Made by a program: the position numbers and the translations under genes | Assembly: GCF_035317345.1 (NCBI RefSeq) | Contig: NZ_JAYKTU010000002.1 | Source: Cellvibrio fontiphilus | GTDB taxonomy: Bacteria; Pseudomonadota; Gammaproteobacteria; Pseudomonadales; Cellvibrionaceae | Length of the DNA: 64,000 bases | Reading direction: 5' to 3' (one strand) | Notes under the pieces: generated by a model | The model's input: the letters and a program-made list of their open reading frames with translations, nothing else | Databases searched by the model: none | What the model was told of the DNA's origin: nothing | Shown here: one piece after another, positions 17,845 to 26,703 of the stretch | How positions within the stretch are numbered: position 1 is the stretch's first letter | Layout: each line of letters begins with the position of its first letter

Positions 17845-18222
17845 ATGGACTCACCGCTTCTACTTGCTGCCAATCTCCTGATCGCCGCCATTGCACTGCT
17901 GCACATTTATATATTGGTGCTGGAAATGTTTCTCTGGGAAAAACCCGCCGGCCTGCGCGCCTTCCGCAACAGCCCGGAAAAAGCCGCCGCCACGCGCGTA
18001 TTGGCAGCAAACCAGGGTCTGTACAACGGTTTTTTAGCGGCAGGATTAGCCTGGGGTTTATGGCTGGGCGAAGCGGGGCTTCAGATCAAGGTTTTCTTTT
18101 TGTTGTGCATTGCCATCGCCGGCATCTACGGCGGGCTAACCGCCGCGCGCAAGATTCTGTTTATACAAACACTGCCTGCAGTGATTGCGCTGGGGTTGTT
18201 GGCGATAGCGATGTTTGTGTAA
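17845..18222 (+). CDS. DUF1304 small integral membrane protein
   Basis: 125 residues with four predicted membrane helices. The DUF1304 hallmarks are present: ALLHIYILVLEMFLWEKPAG near residue 20 and ANQGLYNGFLAAGLAWGLW near residue 55. Family members are found next to many unrelated genes and have no established function. The ATG at 17845 has AGGA about seven bases upstream. Its upstream region (17560-17844) contains no other gene that I can support. It is transcribed away from the PEP-CTERM-like gene. Confidence 0.88.
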   Translation: MDSPLLLAANLLIAAIALLHIYILVLEMFLWEKPAGLRAFRNSPEKAAATRVLAANQGLYNGFLAAGLAWGLWLGEAGLQIKVFFLLCIAIAGIYGGLTAARKILFIQTLPAVIALGLLAIAMFV

Positions 18223-18302
18223 TTATATGTCGCGGAAAACGAGTTAGCGGCAGCAACCGTTAACGTTGTATGACAAACATAAGAACTTGTGCAGGAGCAC
18301 TC

Positions 18303-18755
18303 ATGAAAAACATTGAAATACTCGGAAGTCCGGACATTCATCTTTTAAAAAGCTGGCTAATGCCCGTGTTGTTTGGAGGGCTTCTTGTGGCTGATTACAT
18401 AGCATCGGACAAATTCAATTTTATAACTGCACTTTGTTTCCTGTCTTGGACGATCCTTGTAGCGGCTAACCGCAGAGCGCTTCCCGATGAAAAAAGCAGA
18501 AGCAAGTATGTATTAGAATTCGGCGACACAGCGCTGATCTGCAAATTCAAAAACGCAACATACTGGCATATCCCCTACTCAAACATATCTCACGCGAGTG
18601 AGGAGGAAGACAAGTCTGGAACAATTTTTCTTCCCAAAATAAAACACTTCCTGATTCATACAAAAGACGGGGATTCATTTTCAATTCCAATAAAAATAAA
18701 CCCCACACAAATCGCAGAAATAAAAACGGCAATTGCACAACTGGCAAATGTATAA
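18303..18755 (+). CDS. Small membrane protein with two N-terminal helices, function unknown
   Basis: 150 residues starting at the ATG at 18303 (MKNIEILG), which has GGAG about seven bases upstream; the longer frame from 18270 is not needed. Two hydrophobic segments at about 15-35 and 40-58 (SWLMPVLFGGLLVADYIAS, FITALCFLSWTILVAANRRA) precede a soluble beta-rich domain (KYVLEFGDTALICKFKNAT, FLIHTKDGDSFSIPIKINP) reminiscent of a PH-like fold. I do not recognise the family. It is clearly more A/T-rich than its neighbours, which suggests a later acquisition. It converges with the ParD gene, 13 bases away. Confidence 0.7.
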   Translation: MKNIEILGSPDIHLLKSWLMPVLFGGLLVADYIASDKFNFITALCFLSWTILVAANRRALPDEKSRSKYVLEFGDTALICKFKNATYWHIPYSNISHASEEEDKSGTIFLPKIKHFLIHTKDGDSFSIPIKINPTQIAEIKTAIAQLANV

Positions 18756-18768
18756 CAAAAGACCGGGA

Positions 18769-19002
18769 TCAAATCGATAACACAGCACTCAGAAATTCCT
18801 GATAGTCGTAATCGGCCACGCCACTTTCTTCGCCCTGAATCAGCATTTGGCGTAGTACCTGAAGTTTACTTTCAGAATCTTCCAATAAGCGCAGCCCAGC
18901 TCGTACCACCTCGCTGGCTGATCCATAACGACCGGTGGCCAGCTGTGCACTGATAAAACTATCGAAGTGTTCGCCCAGGGAAATACTTGTATTTTTAGCC
19001 AT
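18769..19002 (-). CDS. parD: ParD-family antitoxin without a visible toxin partner
   Basis: 77 residues. The ribbon-helix-helix start KNTSISLGEHFDSFISAQLA and the following GRYGSASEVVRAGLRLLED are diagnostic of ParD/CC2985-type antitoxins. GAGG lies six bases before the ATG. In complete systems parE follows within a few bases on the same strand; here the minus strand runs straight into the opposing gene ending at 18755, and I find no parE-like frame. It is therefore an orphan or a remnant, possibly still repressing its own promoter or countering a ParE encoded elsewhere. Confidence 0.88.
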   Translation of the reverse strand: MAKNTSISLGEHFDSFISAQLATGRYGSASEVVRAGLRLLEDSESKLQVLRQMLIQGEESGVADYDYQEFLSAVLSI

Positions 19003-19197
19003 AAGAACCTCACCAATACCTAAATTGGGTATTTTTTTGGTATCAACAGCTAAAAATCAAGCGCTGACATTGCCAGCAATTATTGGATTCAGACAGATGC
19101 TTATGGTGCGAGCGGCGAGTTGCATCGAACATGGAGTTAAATTCCACAAGTAAATCTGATGAGTTGTTATAAATTTATCGGTTACAGGCGGTGTGAA

Positions 19198-19698
19198 TCA
19201 GTGCGCGCAGGCGCCCTGTAGCCGGCGCCAATCGGCCATTACTACCAAATTATTGGTGTGCTGCTTGTGGGCGCGCAGACGCTTGAGGGTGCCACATGCA
19301 TTCACCAGCGGCAGATTGCTCTGGTCGCCACAGGCGTAGATGCAACTGGAGAAGAGCGCCAGGTTGTTATCGATCTGATCCAGCCTTGCCTCGGCGATAA
19401 ATTCGGGCGGATGGCTAAGCTGCCCGGCAGCAAAGGGAAGGCAATCAAGATGAAAACTCACTTCCGATTCGGCGACTGTGCACTGCCCCAATGTCCGGTG
19501 GCCGGCGACACAGGCAAGGCAGTCCAGCGCACAGCCCAGCACACTGGTCAGGTGGCAGGCCTTGGCGAATTCGCTGCGCAACACAAAACCCAGGCGCACC
19601 AGGCCCGCGTCACAAGCCAGGGGGCGAATCACAAAGAACAGATTGGCGGAGTGGTTGATAAGTAAGGAGGTAATTACCTCTGGCTGTTCGCGCATCAT
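19198..19698 (-). CDS. Cysteine-rich protein of unknown function
   Basis: 166 residues with eleven cysteines in two clusters: CHLTSVLGCALDCLACVAG, then C in GQC, and FSSCIYACGDQSNLPLVNAC. Spacing such as CxxC and CxxxC could bind metal, and much of the chain looks helical. The known copper-storage four-helix proteins have a similar idea but not this pattern, so I assign no function. A plus-strand frame over 19258-19665 exists; the minus frame is preferred because it is longer and has a plausible start. 19003-19197 shows nothing else. Confidence that this is a gene is moderate. Confidence 0.5.
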   Translation of the reverse strand: MMREQPEVITSLLINHSANLFFVIRPLACDAGLVRLGFVLRSEFAKACHLTSVLGCALDCLACVAGHRTLGQCTVAESEVSFHLDCLPFAAGQLSHPPEFIAEARLDQIDNNLALFSSCIYACGDQSNLPLVNACGTLKRLRAHKQHTNNLVVMADWRRLQGACAH

Positions 19699-19836
19699 TA
19701 TTGGTCACAGGGCATTAACGAAAATGCCAGTCTAATTAGCGCGCCAGTGTGCTAATAACGCTTTAACGCAAAATTGCTGTCTTGATGCAAAAGTTGAAAG
19801 ATTTTTTATTTAATTGCTAATTTTCCGGCTGATCGT

Positions 19837-20991
19837 TTACGGATTTTTACAGACACTCTTGTAGGTTTTGGGTGTGCAACCGTACTCCTCTTTAAACAGC
19901 TTGTTGAAATAGGAGGTATTTTTGTAACCCACCGAGTAGGCGATTTCACCCACATTGGCCTCGGGTTTGTCCGCCAACAACCGCGCTGCTTCGGTGAGCC
20001 GCAGTTTGTTCAGGTAGCTGATAAAGGTGTAACCCAGCTCGGATTTGAGTATCTCGTTGATCTTGGCGCGGGTGATGTTGATAGCCGCCACCATAGTATC
20101 CAGGTCGAGTTCCGGGTTGGCGTACTCGCTTGCCATGTATTGCAAAATGGCTGTTTTTTCGCGGTCGCGCAAAGGCGCTATAGAGAGTTGTTGATAAGCC
20201 AGCAGGGGGCGGTCGCGCTCGCGTTTTCGCGCCAGGCTTTGCACCAGTGAGCGGGTGTACTGCTTGATCAACCAAATCGCAAAGCCGGCCCAGGTGACCA
20301 CCAAAAAGCCGGCCAGAAAATACAGGTAGCGCCAATCGCGCCCGCTCAGGGTGATGTTGTTCAGCAATACCGATACGGTCTGGTTAGTGGGGCTTTGGAA
20401 ACTGTTGCCTATAGCGATACGCGGCACCTTATCCAAGCGGTATTGCTGGCGCGATAGATCCAGCTTGTGCAAATCAAACCACCACTGTGGGGTTTCCAGA
20501 CGGGTGAGATCCAGATGTACGCGCGACCAGACCTGACTGCACGAGAAATACGCCGAAGGCGCGCGGTAACTTACCAGTTTGTCGGTGAGGGGAATGCCCT
20601 GCTCGATGGTGTACACACTGAGCACCATGGTATTGGCGGGTGAACATTTGGTGTTAAAAGAGATGGCATCGTAAGCGGTCAAATCCACCTGCTGCGGCTG
20701 CCGGGATTCATCCACGAAAACCAGCGCCACCTCGGCGTAGGGGTATTGGGCTTTGCTGGTGAGGGTGTAGTCAAAACTCAAACTAAACTGATCATCCAGG
20801 ACTTTGACTTGCGAACTGCCGCCCTCCTCGGCATCGGTGCGCTGCGCCAGGCGCCAGGGCAACTCGCTCTGACCGGCGGGCACCAAAGGCAGCACTAAAT
20901 AGGAACGGCTGACACAGGCATAACCAAGCAAAAGGCTGAGCAACAACAAACACATGCCACTGATAAACGCATTGGTATAAAACTTTTGCAT
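19837..20991 (-). CDS. Membrane-anchored AraC-family transcriptional regulator
   Basis: 384 residues. A membrane helix at about 8-28 is followed by a periplasmic beta-rich domain (about 40-215, VDLTAYDAISFNTKC, TLSGRDWRY), a second helix at about 220-242 (FLAGFLVVTWAGFAIWLI), and a C-terminal AraC DNA-binding domain at about 285-380 (LDLDTMVAAINITRAKINEIL, VGEIAYSVGYKNTSYFNKLF). The periplasmic part resembles CIA30/galactose-binding folds, so it may sense a carbohydrate or envelope signal directly. This architecture is seen in Cellvibrio and Bacteroidetes carbohydrate regulators. Targets are not evident from the neighbouring genes. Confidence 0.85.
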   Translation of the reverse strand: MQKFYTNAFISGMCLLLLSLLLGYACVSRSYLVLPLVPAGQSELPWRLAQRTDAEEGGSSQVKVLDDQFSLSFDYTLTSKAQYPYAEVALVFVDESRQPQQVDLTAYDAISFNTKCSPANTMVLSVYTIEQGIPLTDKLVSYRAPSAYFSCSQVWSRVHLDLTRLETPQWWFDLHKLDLSRQQYRLDKVPRIAIGNSFQSPTNQTVSVLLNNITLSGRDWRYLYFLAGFLVVTWAGFAIWLIKQYTRSLVQSLARKRERDRPLLAYQQLSIAPLRDREKTAILQYMASEYANPELDLDTMVAAINITRAKINEILKSELGYTFISYLNKLRLTEAARLLADKPEANVGEIAYSVGYKNTSYFNKLFKEEYGCTPKTYKSVCKNP

Positions 20992-21041
20992 GACCCTGCA
21001 ACAACCTCTGGTTAAGCACTCAAGCCCGCCAGTGTAACGCC

Positions 21042-21671
21042 TCAGTCATTCAAGGTCACAATCATCAAGCTGCCTTCAAATTTTTTGGGTTGCAGCGCCA
21101 ACCAAATCAAATGCTCGGTGGGCCATTTTTTATCGCACCGGTCGATCAAATCCAAAAACGGCTGGCGTCCCGGATCGGCGAGCACCAGTTTTTTTACTCC
21201 GGCGGCAGCGGCGCGTTTGAGCATGGCAAACCACTCATCGGCCAGTTCATCCCAAAAACAAATATCGCCGCCCACAATCACATCGTAATTGACCAGATCT
21301 TTCTTTTTCATCTGCTGCATGGAACGCGCGAGGGTGTGGATTTTCACCTGATTCAAATCCGCCTGTGCCTCTAAAAAAGGAAACACCTCGCTGTCCACAT
21401 CCATGCCAGTGACCTTGCAACCCTTGCGCGCAAAAAAGATGGAAGTCGGCCCCCAACCGCAGCCCACATCCAACACCCGCGTATGTTTGCGCGGGCGATG
21501 CTCGGTAAAATAATCCATCAACAGGTAACTGGAATCCCAGTGGCGATCGCCATGCACGCTGGGGCTAACGGTTTTTTTTATTTGTTTCAGCCGGGGGTTT
21601 TTGTCGGTGAACAACCAGACACCATAAGCACCCCGGGTATGTTTGGCGGGCGGAGCAATCAGTTCAGGCAC
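21042..21671 (-). CDS. Class I SAM-dependent methyltransferase
   Basis: 209 residues from a GTG at 21671 with AAGGA six bases upstream. Motif I is VLDVGCGWGPTSIFFARKG at about residue 66, followed by the acidic MDVDSE loop, and NYDVIVGGDICFWDEL as motif IV. The sequence resembles the nicotinamide N-methyltransferase/METTL21-like (protein-methylating) branch. The substrate cannot be deduced. It stands alone, 50 bases upstream of the AraC regulator on the same strand, possibly co-transcribed with it. Confidence 0.85.
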   Translation of the reverse strand: MPELIAPPAKHTRGAYGVWLFTDKNPRLKQIKKTVSPSVHGDRHWDSSYLLMDYFTEHRPRKHTRVLDVGCGWGPTSIFFARKGCKVTGMDVDSEVFPFLEAQADLNQVKIHTLARSMQQMKKKDLVNYDVIVGGDICFWDELADEWFAMLKRAAAAGVKKLVLADPGRQPFLDLIDRCDKKWPTEHLIWLALQPKKFEGSLMIVTLND

Positions 21672-21836
21672 GTTGTTTCCTTAAACAGGTTGATGGTCTA
21701 TCCATCAGTATATGAAGGATTTGTTACGATTTTTTGAACTCTTCCGGATAGCATCGCGGCACATCATGACCGGTTTCACTTCAGCAGCAGAAAGCTTTAG
21801 GCTGGGCATAGACTTTTTACTTGCGAGCACCAATCC

Positions 21837-22739
21837 ATGCGCGATATCAAAACCGTCGATTTGAATTTATTAAAAGCCCTGGATGCATTATTGGATGAAC
21901 GCAATGTCACGCGGGCGGCAGCGCGTTTGTCGCTCACCCAACCGGCGATGAGTGGCATGCTCACGCGCTTGCGTGAAAGTTTCAACGACCCGCTGTTTGT
22001 ACGCTCGCAGCGCGGCATAGTGCCGACCCAGCGCGCGCTGGATTTGGCCGTGCCGGTGAAAAAAGTATTGGCCGAGATTGCAACACTCTTGCAGCCGGCG
22101 GAATTTGATCCGCACAGTGCGCGCCTGACACTCACCATCGCCGCTACCGATTATGCGCTGCAAGCGATTGCGGTTCCCTTTTTGGTGGAGCTAAAAAAAC
22201 GCGCACCGCAGATTCGCGTCGCACTCTTACCCATCGAAAACCAACTGCTTTCGCAGCAATTGGAACGCGGCGAAATTGATTTGGCGCTACTCACTCCGCC
22301 CAATTGCCCAGCGGAATTACATGCGCGTCGCCTTTACGATGAAGATTATGTGTGTGTCATGCGCAGCGATCACCCCAACGCCAAACAGCCGCTCAGCCTC
22401 GATGAATTTTGCACGCTGGAGCACGCGCTTTTTTCCTACACTGGCGGTGGTTTTATCGGCGTGACCGATGAAGCCCTCGCGCGCATTGGCCGCTCACGGC
22501 AGGTGATGCTATCGGTCAAATCCTTTCTGGTAATGGCGAGCATACTGCGCGCCAGCGACATGATTGCGGTAGTGCCCAAACGTTTGGTGGATAGTTTGGA
22601 CGGGCTTGCCACCCAGCCAACACCCATCCCCGTGGAAGGTTTTACCAAAATTGCCGCCTGGCATGAACGCACCCATCTAGACCCGGCGCACCGCTGGATT
22701 CGCGAGCTATTGTTTGAGCTGTTTATCACCAAACCCTAG
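21837..22739 (+). CDS. LysR-type transcriptional regulator
   Basis: 300 residues. The N-terminal winged helix DLNLLKALDALLDERNVTRAAARLSLTQPAMSGML is classical LysR of the NodD/NahR-like group. The C-terminal substrate-binding domain begins near LTLTIAATDYALQAIAVPFL. It lies 117 bases upstream of, and in the same direction as, the old yellow enzyme gene; family practice would make that gene its target, with an unsaturated ketone or nitro compound as possible inducer. The divergent methyltransferase gene at 21671 may share its control region. Confidence 0.92.
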   Translation: MRDIKTVDLNLLKALDALLDERNVTRAAARLSLTQPAMSGMLTRLRESFNDPLFVRSQRGIVPTQRALDLAVPVKKVLAEIATLLQPAEFDPHSARLTLTIAATDYALQAIAVPFLVELKKRAPQIRVALLPIENQLLSQQLERGEIDLALLTPPNCPAELHARRLYDEDYVCVMRSDHPNAKQPLSLDEFCTLEHALFSYTGGGFIGVTDEALARIGRSRQVMLSVKSFLVMASILRASDMIAVVPKRLVDSLDGLATQPTPIPVEGFTKIAAWHERTHLDPAHRWIRELLFELFITKP

Positions 22740-22856
22740 TCATAAGCCCAGCTTATAAGCCAGATAACAAAAGCTGATTATTTTTATATCTCGCCAGCCA
22801 TTAACCTAGGCGCCAAACCCCGTGATTCGGGGGCAGTGTTTTAGCCTGGAGGATAT

Positions 22857-23954
22857 ATGTCCGCTCTTTTTAGCCGTTTTAAACTCAAAGATGTTGAACT
22901 GCGCAACCGCATCGCCGTGCCGCCTATGTGCCAATACATGGCTACCGATGGTTTTAGTAACGATTGGCACCTGACTCACTACAGCAGCATTGCGCGCGGT
23001 GGTGCCGGTTTGGTGATAGTGGAGGCAACCGCTGTAGCGCCGGAAGGCCGCATCTCGCCCAACTGCCTGGGCTTGTGGAGCGACGAACACGCCATAGGTC
23101 TGGCACAAATTGCCAGCGCGATTAAAAAAGCCGGCGCTGTGCCAGGTATTCAAATCGCCCACGCCGGTCGCAAAGCCAGTGCCAATCGCCCCTGGGAAGG
23201 CGACGATCATATTGCTGAAGGTGATGCGCGCGGCTGGCAACCCATTTCGCCTTCCGCTATTGCGTTTGGCGATGGATTGGAAAAAGTTCCGCAGGAAATG
23301 TCCCTCGCCGATATAAAACGTGTGACCGCCGATTTTGCCGCTGCCGCGCAACGTGCACAGGCCGCTGGTTTTGAATGGTTGGAATTGCATTTTGCCCACG
23401 GTTATCTGGCGCAAAGTTTTTTCTCCACCCACGCCAATCAGCGCACCGATGAATACGGTGGCAGCTTTGCAAACCGCAGCCGCTTTTTATTGGAAACACT
23501 CGCTGCTGTACGTAATGTCTGGCCGCAAAATTTACCGCTCACCGCCCGTTTTGGTGTCATCGAATACGATGGCCGCGATGAACAAACTCTGGCCGAATCC
23601 ATCGAACTCACCAAACAATTGCGCAACAATGGTTTGGATATGCTGAATGTGAGTATCGGTTTCTCCACGCCCGACGCGAATATCCCCTGGGCTCCCGCAT
23701 TTCTTGCCCCCATCGCCGAGCAAGTGCGCAATCAGGCCGACATTCCTGTCGCATCCGCCTGGGGTTTCAGCACACCGCAATTAGCGGAACAGGCCATCGC
23801 CAATCAACAATTGGACTTGGTGATGATTGGTCGCCCACATTTGGCCAACCCACACTGGCCCTATTTTGCTGCAAAAGCATTGGGCCTGGAAAAATCCGCG
23901 TGGGTATTACCTGCATCCTATGCGCATTGGCTGGAGCGCTACCGCACGGAATAA
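22857..23954 (+). CDS. Old yellow enzyme family NAD(P)H:flavin oxidoreductase (XenA/YqjM type)
   Basis: 365 residues, FMN-dependent ene-reductase. GGAGG sits six bases before the ATG at 22857. Active-site residues match Pseudomonas XenA at the same positions: Cys25 in PPMCQYM, His178 and His181 in ELHFAHGYLAQ, and the QIAHAGRKAS loop at about 99-108. These enzymes reduce activated C=C bonds of enones, maleimides and nitro esters. The phosphate-binding region is IGRPHLANP near the end. The LysR regulator just upstream likely controls it. Confidence 0.93.
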   Translation: MSALFSRFKLKDVELRNRIAVPPMCQYMATDGFSNDWHLTHYSSIARGGAGLVIVEATAVAPEGRISPNCLGLWSDEHAIGLAQIASAIKKAGAVPGIQIAHAGRKASANRPWEGDDHIAEGDARGWQPISPSAIAFGDGLEKVPQEMSLADIKRVTADFAAAAQRAQAAGFEWLELHFAHGYLAQSFFSTHANQRTDEYGGSFANRSRFLLETLAAVRNVWPQNLPLTARFGVIEYDGRDEQTLAESIELTKQLRNNGLDMLNVSIGFSTPDANIPWAPAFLAPIAEQVRNQADIPVASAWGFSTPQLAEQAIANQQLDLVMIGRPHLANPHWPYFAAKALGLEKSAWVLPASYAHWLERYRTE

Positions 23955-23976
23955 GTTTTGTCGCGGTGCCGATAAA

Positions 23977-24015
23977 TCCCCACAGCCTGCTGTTACCCAC
24001 TGAGGCTGCGGGGAG
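23977..24015. terminator. Terminator hairpin between convergent genes
   Basis: TCCCC (23977-23981) and AGCCT pair with AGGCT and GGGGA (ending about 24014) across a 12-base loop. It lies between the OYE gene and the TlpA-like gene, which converge. No strong T run. Confidence 0.55.
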
Positions 24016-24025
24016 ATTAACAGTG

Positions 24026-24862
24026 TTAATCGTCAGTGTATTTTTTGGGTTTGAAACCCGATAATTTTTCCATCAATGTCGCGCGCGACAGCTGCCCCAC
24101 GTGGCCATCGACTAACTTGCCCTGCTTGTCGTAAATCAAGGTCAGCGGCAAACCGCGATTACCGGAAAATTGACTGAACTGGCTTTGTGTGTCCAACCAC
24201 ACTTGCTCAAACTGCAAATTATTTTTCACTAAATAATCACGCACCACTTCAGCCGATTCACCCTGATTCAGCAAAATAAATCGCCCCTGCGGAAACTCAT
24301 GTTGCGCCGCGGCTAATACCGGCATTTCGCGGTGACACGGCGGGCACCAGGTGGCCCACAAATTTACCAGCGTAAACTCGCGCTGCACATCAGTTTGCAA
24401 ACGAACGCTTTGTGATGAACGGGTTTCATTTGCCAAGGTTACAAAGGTTAAATCCGGCCAGAGTGATGGCGGGCGCAAGTAACTTTTCAACAATACATAA
24501 CTGCCGCCGGTTAACAGTGCGACCGGCAATAGTATTTGCAGTAACCACTTGCGCTGCGCAGCGCGCCGATAAATAAGCCACGCCAAATAAACAACCGCCG
24601 TAATCAGCGCCGCGTAAATGTCCACACCGCGGTCGCGAATATCCAACACCGCCCAGGCATTATCGCGATAGGCATCAAGGTGCAAGAACACAAACACCAC
24701 ACGCCCCGCGACTAAACTCACTAACACCAGCTTTAAAAAATCATCACTCACATCAAACGGCGCGCGCAGCAATTTACCCAACAGCGCAACAAGCACACCC
24801 GCCACCAATAACAACAGCGGCACCAGCGGTATACTTGCCCCGAATAATTGAACAGCTTCCAT
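24026..24862 (-). CDS. TlpA-family thiol-disulfide oxidoreductase with multi-span N-terminal membrane domain
   Basis: 278 residues. Four to five hydrophobic segments occupy about 1-125; the layout (LVSLVAGRVVFVFLHLDAYRDN) recalls the Lgt/prolipoprotein diacylglyceryl transferase fold, a known fusion in TlpA-like proteins. The periplasmic thioredoxin domain follows with the redox motif LWATWCPPCHREMP at about 169-182 and the cis-Pro loop NRGLPLTLIYD. It probably reduces disulfides in the periplasm, for example in cytochrome maturation or protection of cysteines; the partner is unknown. AGGA lies seven bases before the ATG. Confidence 0.85.
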   Translation of the reverse strand: MEAVQLFGASIPLVPLLLLVAGVLVALLGKLLRAPFDVSDDFLKLVLVSLVAGRVVFVFLHLDAYRDNAWAVLDIRDRGVDIYAALITAVVYLAWLIYRRAAQRKWLLQILLPVALLTGGSYVLLKSYLRPPSLWPDLTFVTLANETRSSQSVRLQTDVQREFTLVNLWATWCPPCHREMPVLAAAQHEFPQGRFILLNQGESAEVVRDYLVKNNLQFEQVWLDTQSQFSQFSGNRGLPLTLIYDKQGKLVDGHVGQLSRATLMEKLSGFKPKKYTDD

Positions 24863-24968
24863 TATTTATTCCTGTGATTTGTTGCCCGTTTTTCCCTTGC
24901 GGGATGCTGCCAGCCTTGGGATAAAAATGTATATTATGACGACAACTTAATCATCCAAGGCACGCTAA

Positions 24969-26648
24969 TTGTTCAAGCACAGTAGCTTTAGAGTGAGACT
25001 GGCCTTGTGGTTTGGCGGGCTCTCACTATTCACGCTTCTCAGCGTAGGTATTTACGCCGGCTGGATAACGGCCAACCAAATGAAAATTAATGCCGGTGAA
25101 GCTGTGCACGCCCAAGCCGTTGCTGCTGCCGAACTGCTGGGCGCCAACTTGCGCGAGCGCGAAATAGAAATTGTATTGCTCAGCCAAGCGCCGCATTTTG
25201 TACGTGGCGATTTAACCAGTCCGGACATTCTCGCATCGCTCGACCGACGTCGCACACTGCGCAGCGAATTTGCGTGGCTGGGTGTGGCCGATGCTGCCGG
25301 CAACGTTATTCAAGCCAGTAATAATATGCTCGTTGGGCAATCCGTAGCGCAGCGCCCCTGGTTTATCGCCGGTTTAAAAAATGTTTACAGCGGCGATGTG
25401 CACGAAGCGCTGCTACTCGCCAAACTCTTACCCAACCCTCACGCCGATGAACCCCTGCGCTTTATCGATTTTGCAGCACCGATTCGCAGCAGCGATGGAA
25501 AAATCGTTGGTGTTGTCGCAGCACATGCGCATTGGAACTGGGTGACTAACACCGTGCAAGCAGTCATTAATCGCCGTGAAACTGACAGCGATGCGCAGAT
25601 TCTGATTGTGAGCAACAGCGGCAATGTACTCTACCCGCAAGCGCTGGCAGGCATGAGCCAACTCCCTCCCAATTTACCGCTCAACAATACTTATTCGATT
25701 GCGACCTGGGACGACGGGCGCACTTACATAACCAGTCAGGTATTGGTAAATGCGGATTCACCCACCAACTTTGGCTGGCGTATTGTGGTGCGCCAATCGC
25801 TGGAGAATGCACTCATCCCGGTATACAACATGTATACGCAGTTGTTGGTGCTGGCATTTATCGCCGTTATATTGTTTGCGTTATTAGCCTGGCGCCTGGC
25901 ACAAAGCGTGAGCAAACCAATTGAACAGCTTGCCGCCGCAGCGCGCTGTATTAAACATCACACCGGTGTACCGCAATACCCCGGCGACACCAGCCTGAGT
26001 GAAGTTGCGCAGTTGAGCAACGCCATGCAATCCATGACGGACTCGCTACTCACCCGCGAGCGCGAATTGGAATTATTGAATCAGACCCTGGAGCAACAAG
26101 TATTACAACGCACCGAAGCCCTGGCAGTAGCCAATAAACAATTGGAACACCTGGCGACCACTGACCCGTTAACGGGTATTAATAATCGCCGGCGCTTTGA
26201 TGAAACCTTGGCAACCTATATTCAAATGGGTAAACGCACCGGTAACGGCTTTTCCATTTTATTACTCGATGCGGATCACTTTAAAAAAGTAAACGACAAC
26301 TACGGTCATCCGGTGGGCGACGCCGTGTTACAACAAATTGCCGGCTTGATTATGCAAAACACCCGCGCGACTGATTTTGTTGCACGTTACGGCGGCGAAG
26401 AATTTGTAGTGATTTTACCCAATGCCCCCAGCGCTACCGAAGTCATGACGGTTGCCGAAAAAATTCGCAGCGCCATTGAATCCGCCAGCTTCCCCGAGGT
26501 CGGCCAAATGACCATGAGCATCGGCAGCAGCCATTGGCACGCAGAGGAAACAAATGCAGACGATGTAATCCAACGCGCCGACGAAGCACTCTACAACGCA
26601 AAAGCATCAGGCCGTAATCGCGTCGTCACCTACGAAAAACCAGAGTAG
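24969..26648 (+). CDS. Membrane-bound diguanylate cyclase with Cache sensor, HAMP and GGDEF domains
   Basis: 559 residues from a TTG at 24969, with AAGG eight bases upstream; no better start keeps the first membrane helix (about 11-33). A double-Cache-like periplasmic domain spans about 35-280, the second helix about 288-308, HAMP about 309-365, a short coiled coil to 395, and the GGDEF domain about 396-555. The active-site signature is GGEEF at 475-479 and the inhibitory I-site RxxD is present at 466-469, so the enzyme should make c-di-GMP and show product inhibition. It is divergent from the TlpA-like gene and transcribed alone. PilZ-like proteins elsewhere in the window (45537-45899) could be downstream receptors, which is speculative. 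Confidence 0.93.
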   Translation: MFKHSSFRVRLALWFGGLSLFTLLSVGIYAGWITANQMKINAGEAVHAQAVAAAELLGANLREREIEIVLLSQAPHFVRGDLTSPDILASLDRRRTLRSEFAWLGVADAAGNVIQASNNMLVGQSVAQRPWFIAGLKNVYSGDVHEALLLAKLLPNPHADEPLRFIDFAAPIRSSDGKIVGVVAAHAHWNWVTNTVQAVINRRETDSDAQILIVSNSGNVLYPQALAGMSQLPPNLPLNNTYSIATWDDGRTYITSQVLVNADSPTNFGWRIVVRQSLENALIPVYNMYTQLLVLAFIAVILFALLAWRLAQSVSKPIEQLAAAARCIKHHTGVPQYPGDTSLSEVAQLSNAMQSMTDSLLTRERELELLNQTLEQQVLQRTEALAVANKQLEHLATTDPLTGINNRRRFDETLATYIQMGKRTGNGFSILLLDADHFKKVNDNYGHPVGDAVLQQIAGLIMQNTRATDFVARYGGEEFVVILPNAPSATEVMTVAEKIRSAIESASFPEVGQMTMSIGSSHWHAEETNADDVIQRADEALYNAKASGRNRVVTYEKPE

Positions 26649-26660
26649 CCCGCAAGGAGT

Positions 26661-26684
26661 GCAACAGATTGCGGAGTTGCTTTT
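26661..26684 (+). terminator. Probable terminator of the diguanylate cyclase gene
   Basis: GCAAC (26661-26665) pairs with GTTGC (26676-26680), and TTTT follows. It is short but correctly placed 12 bases after the stop codon. Confidence 0.5.
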
Positions 26685-26703
26685 ACACCCCATATTAAAA
26701 AAT

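Noticed and set aside
19258..19665. Plus-strand open frame of 135 codons
   Set aside because: Overlaps the longer minus-strand Cys-rich frame; its composition and lack of a ribosome site make it the less likely of the two, though neither is certain.
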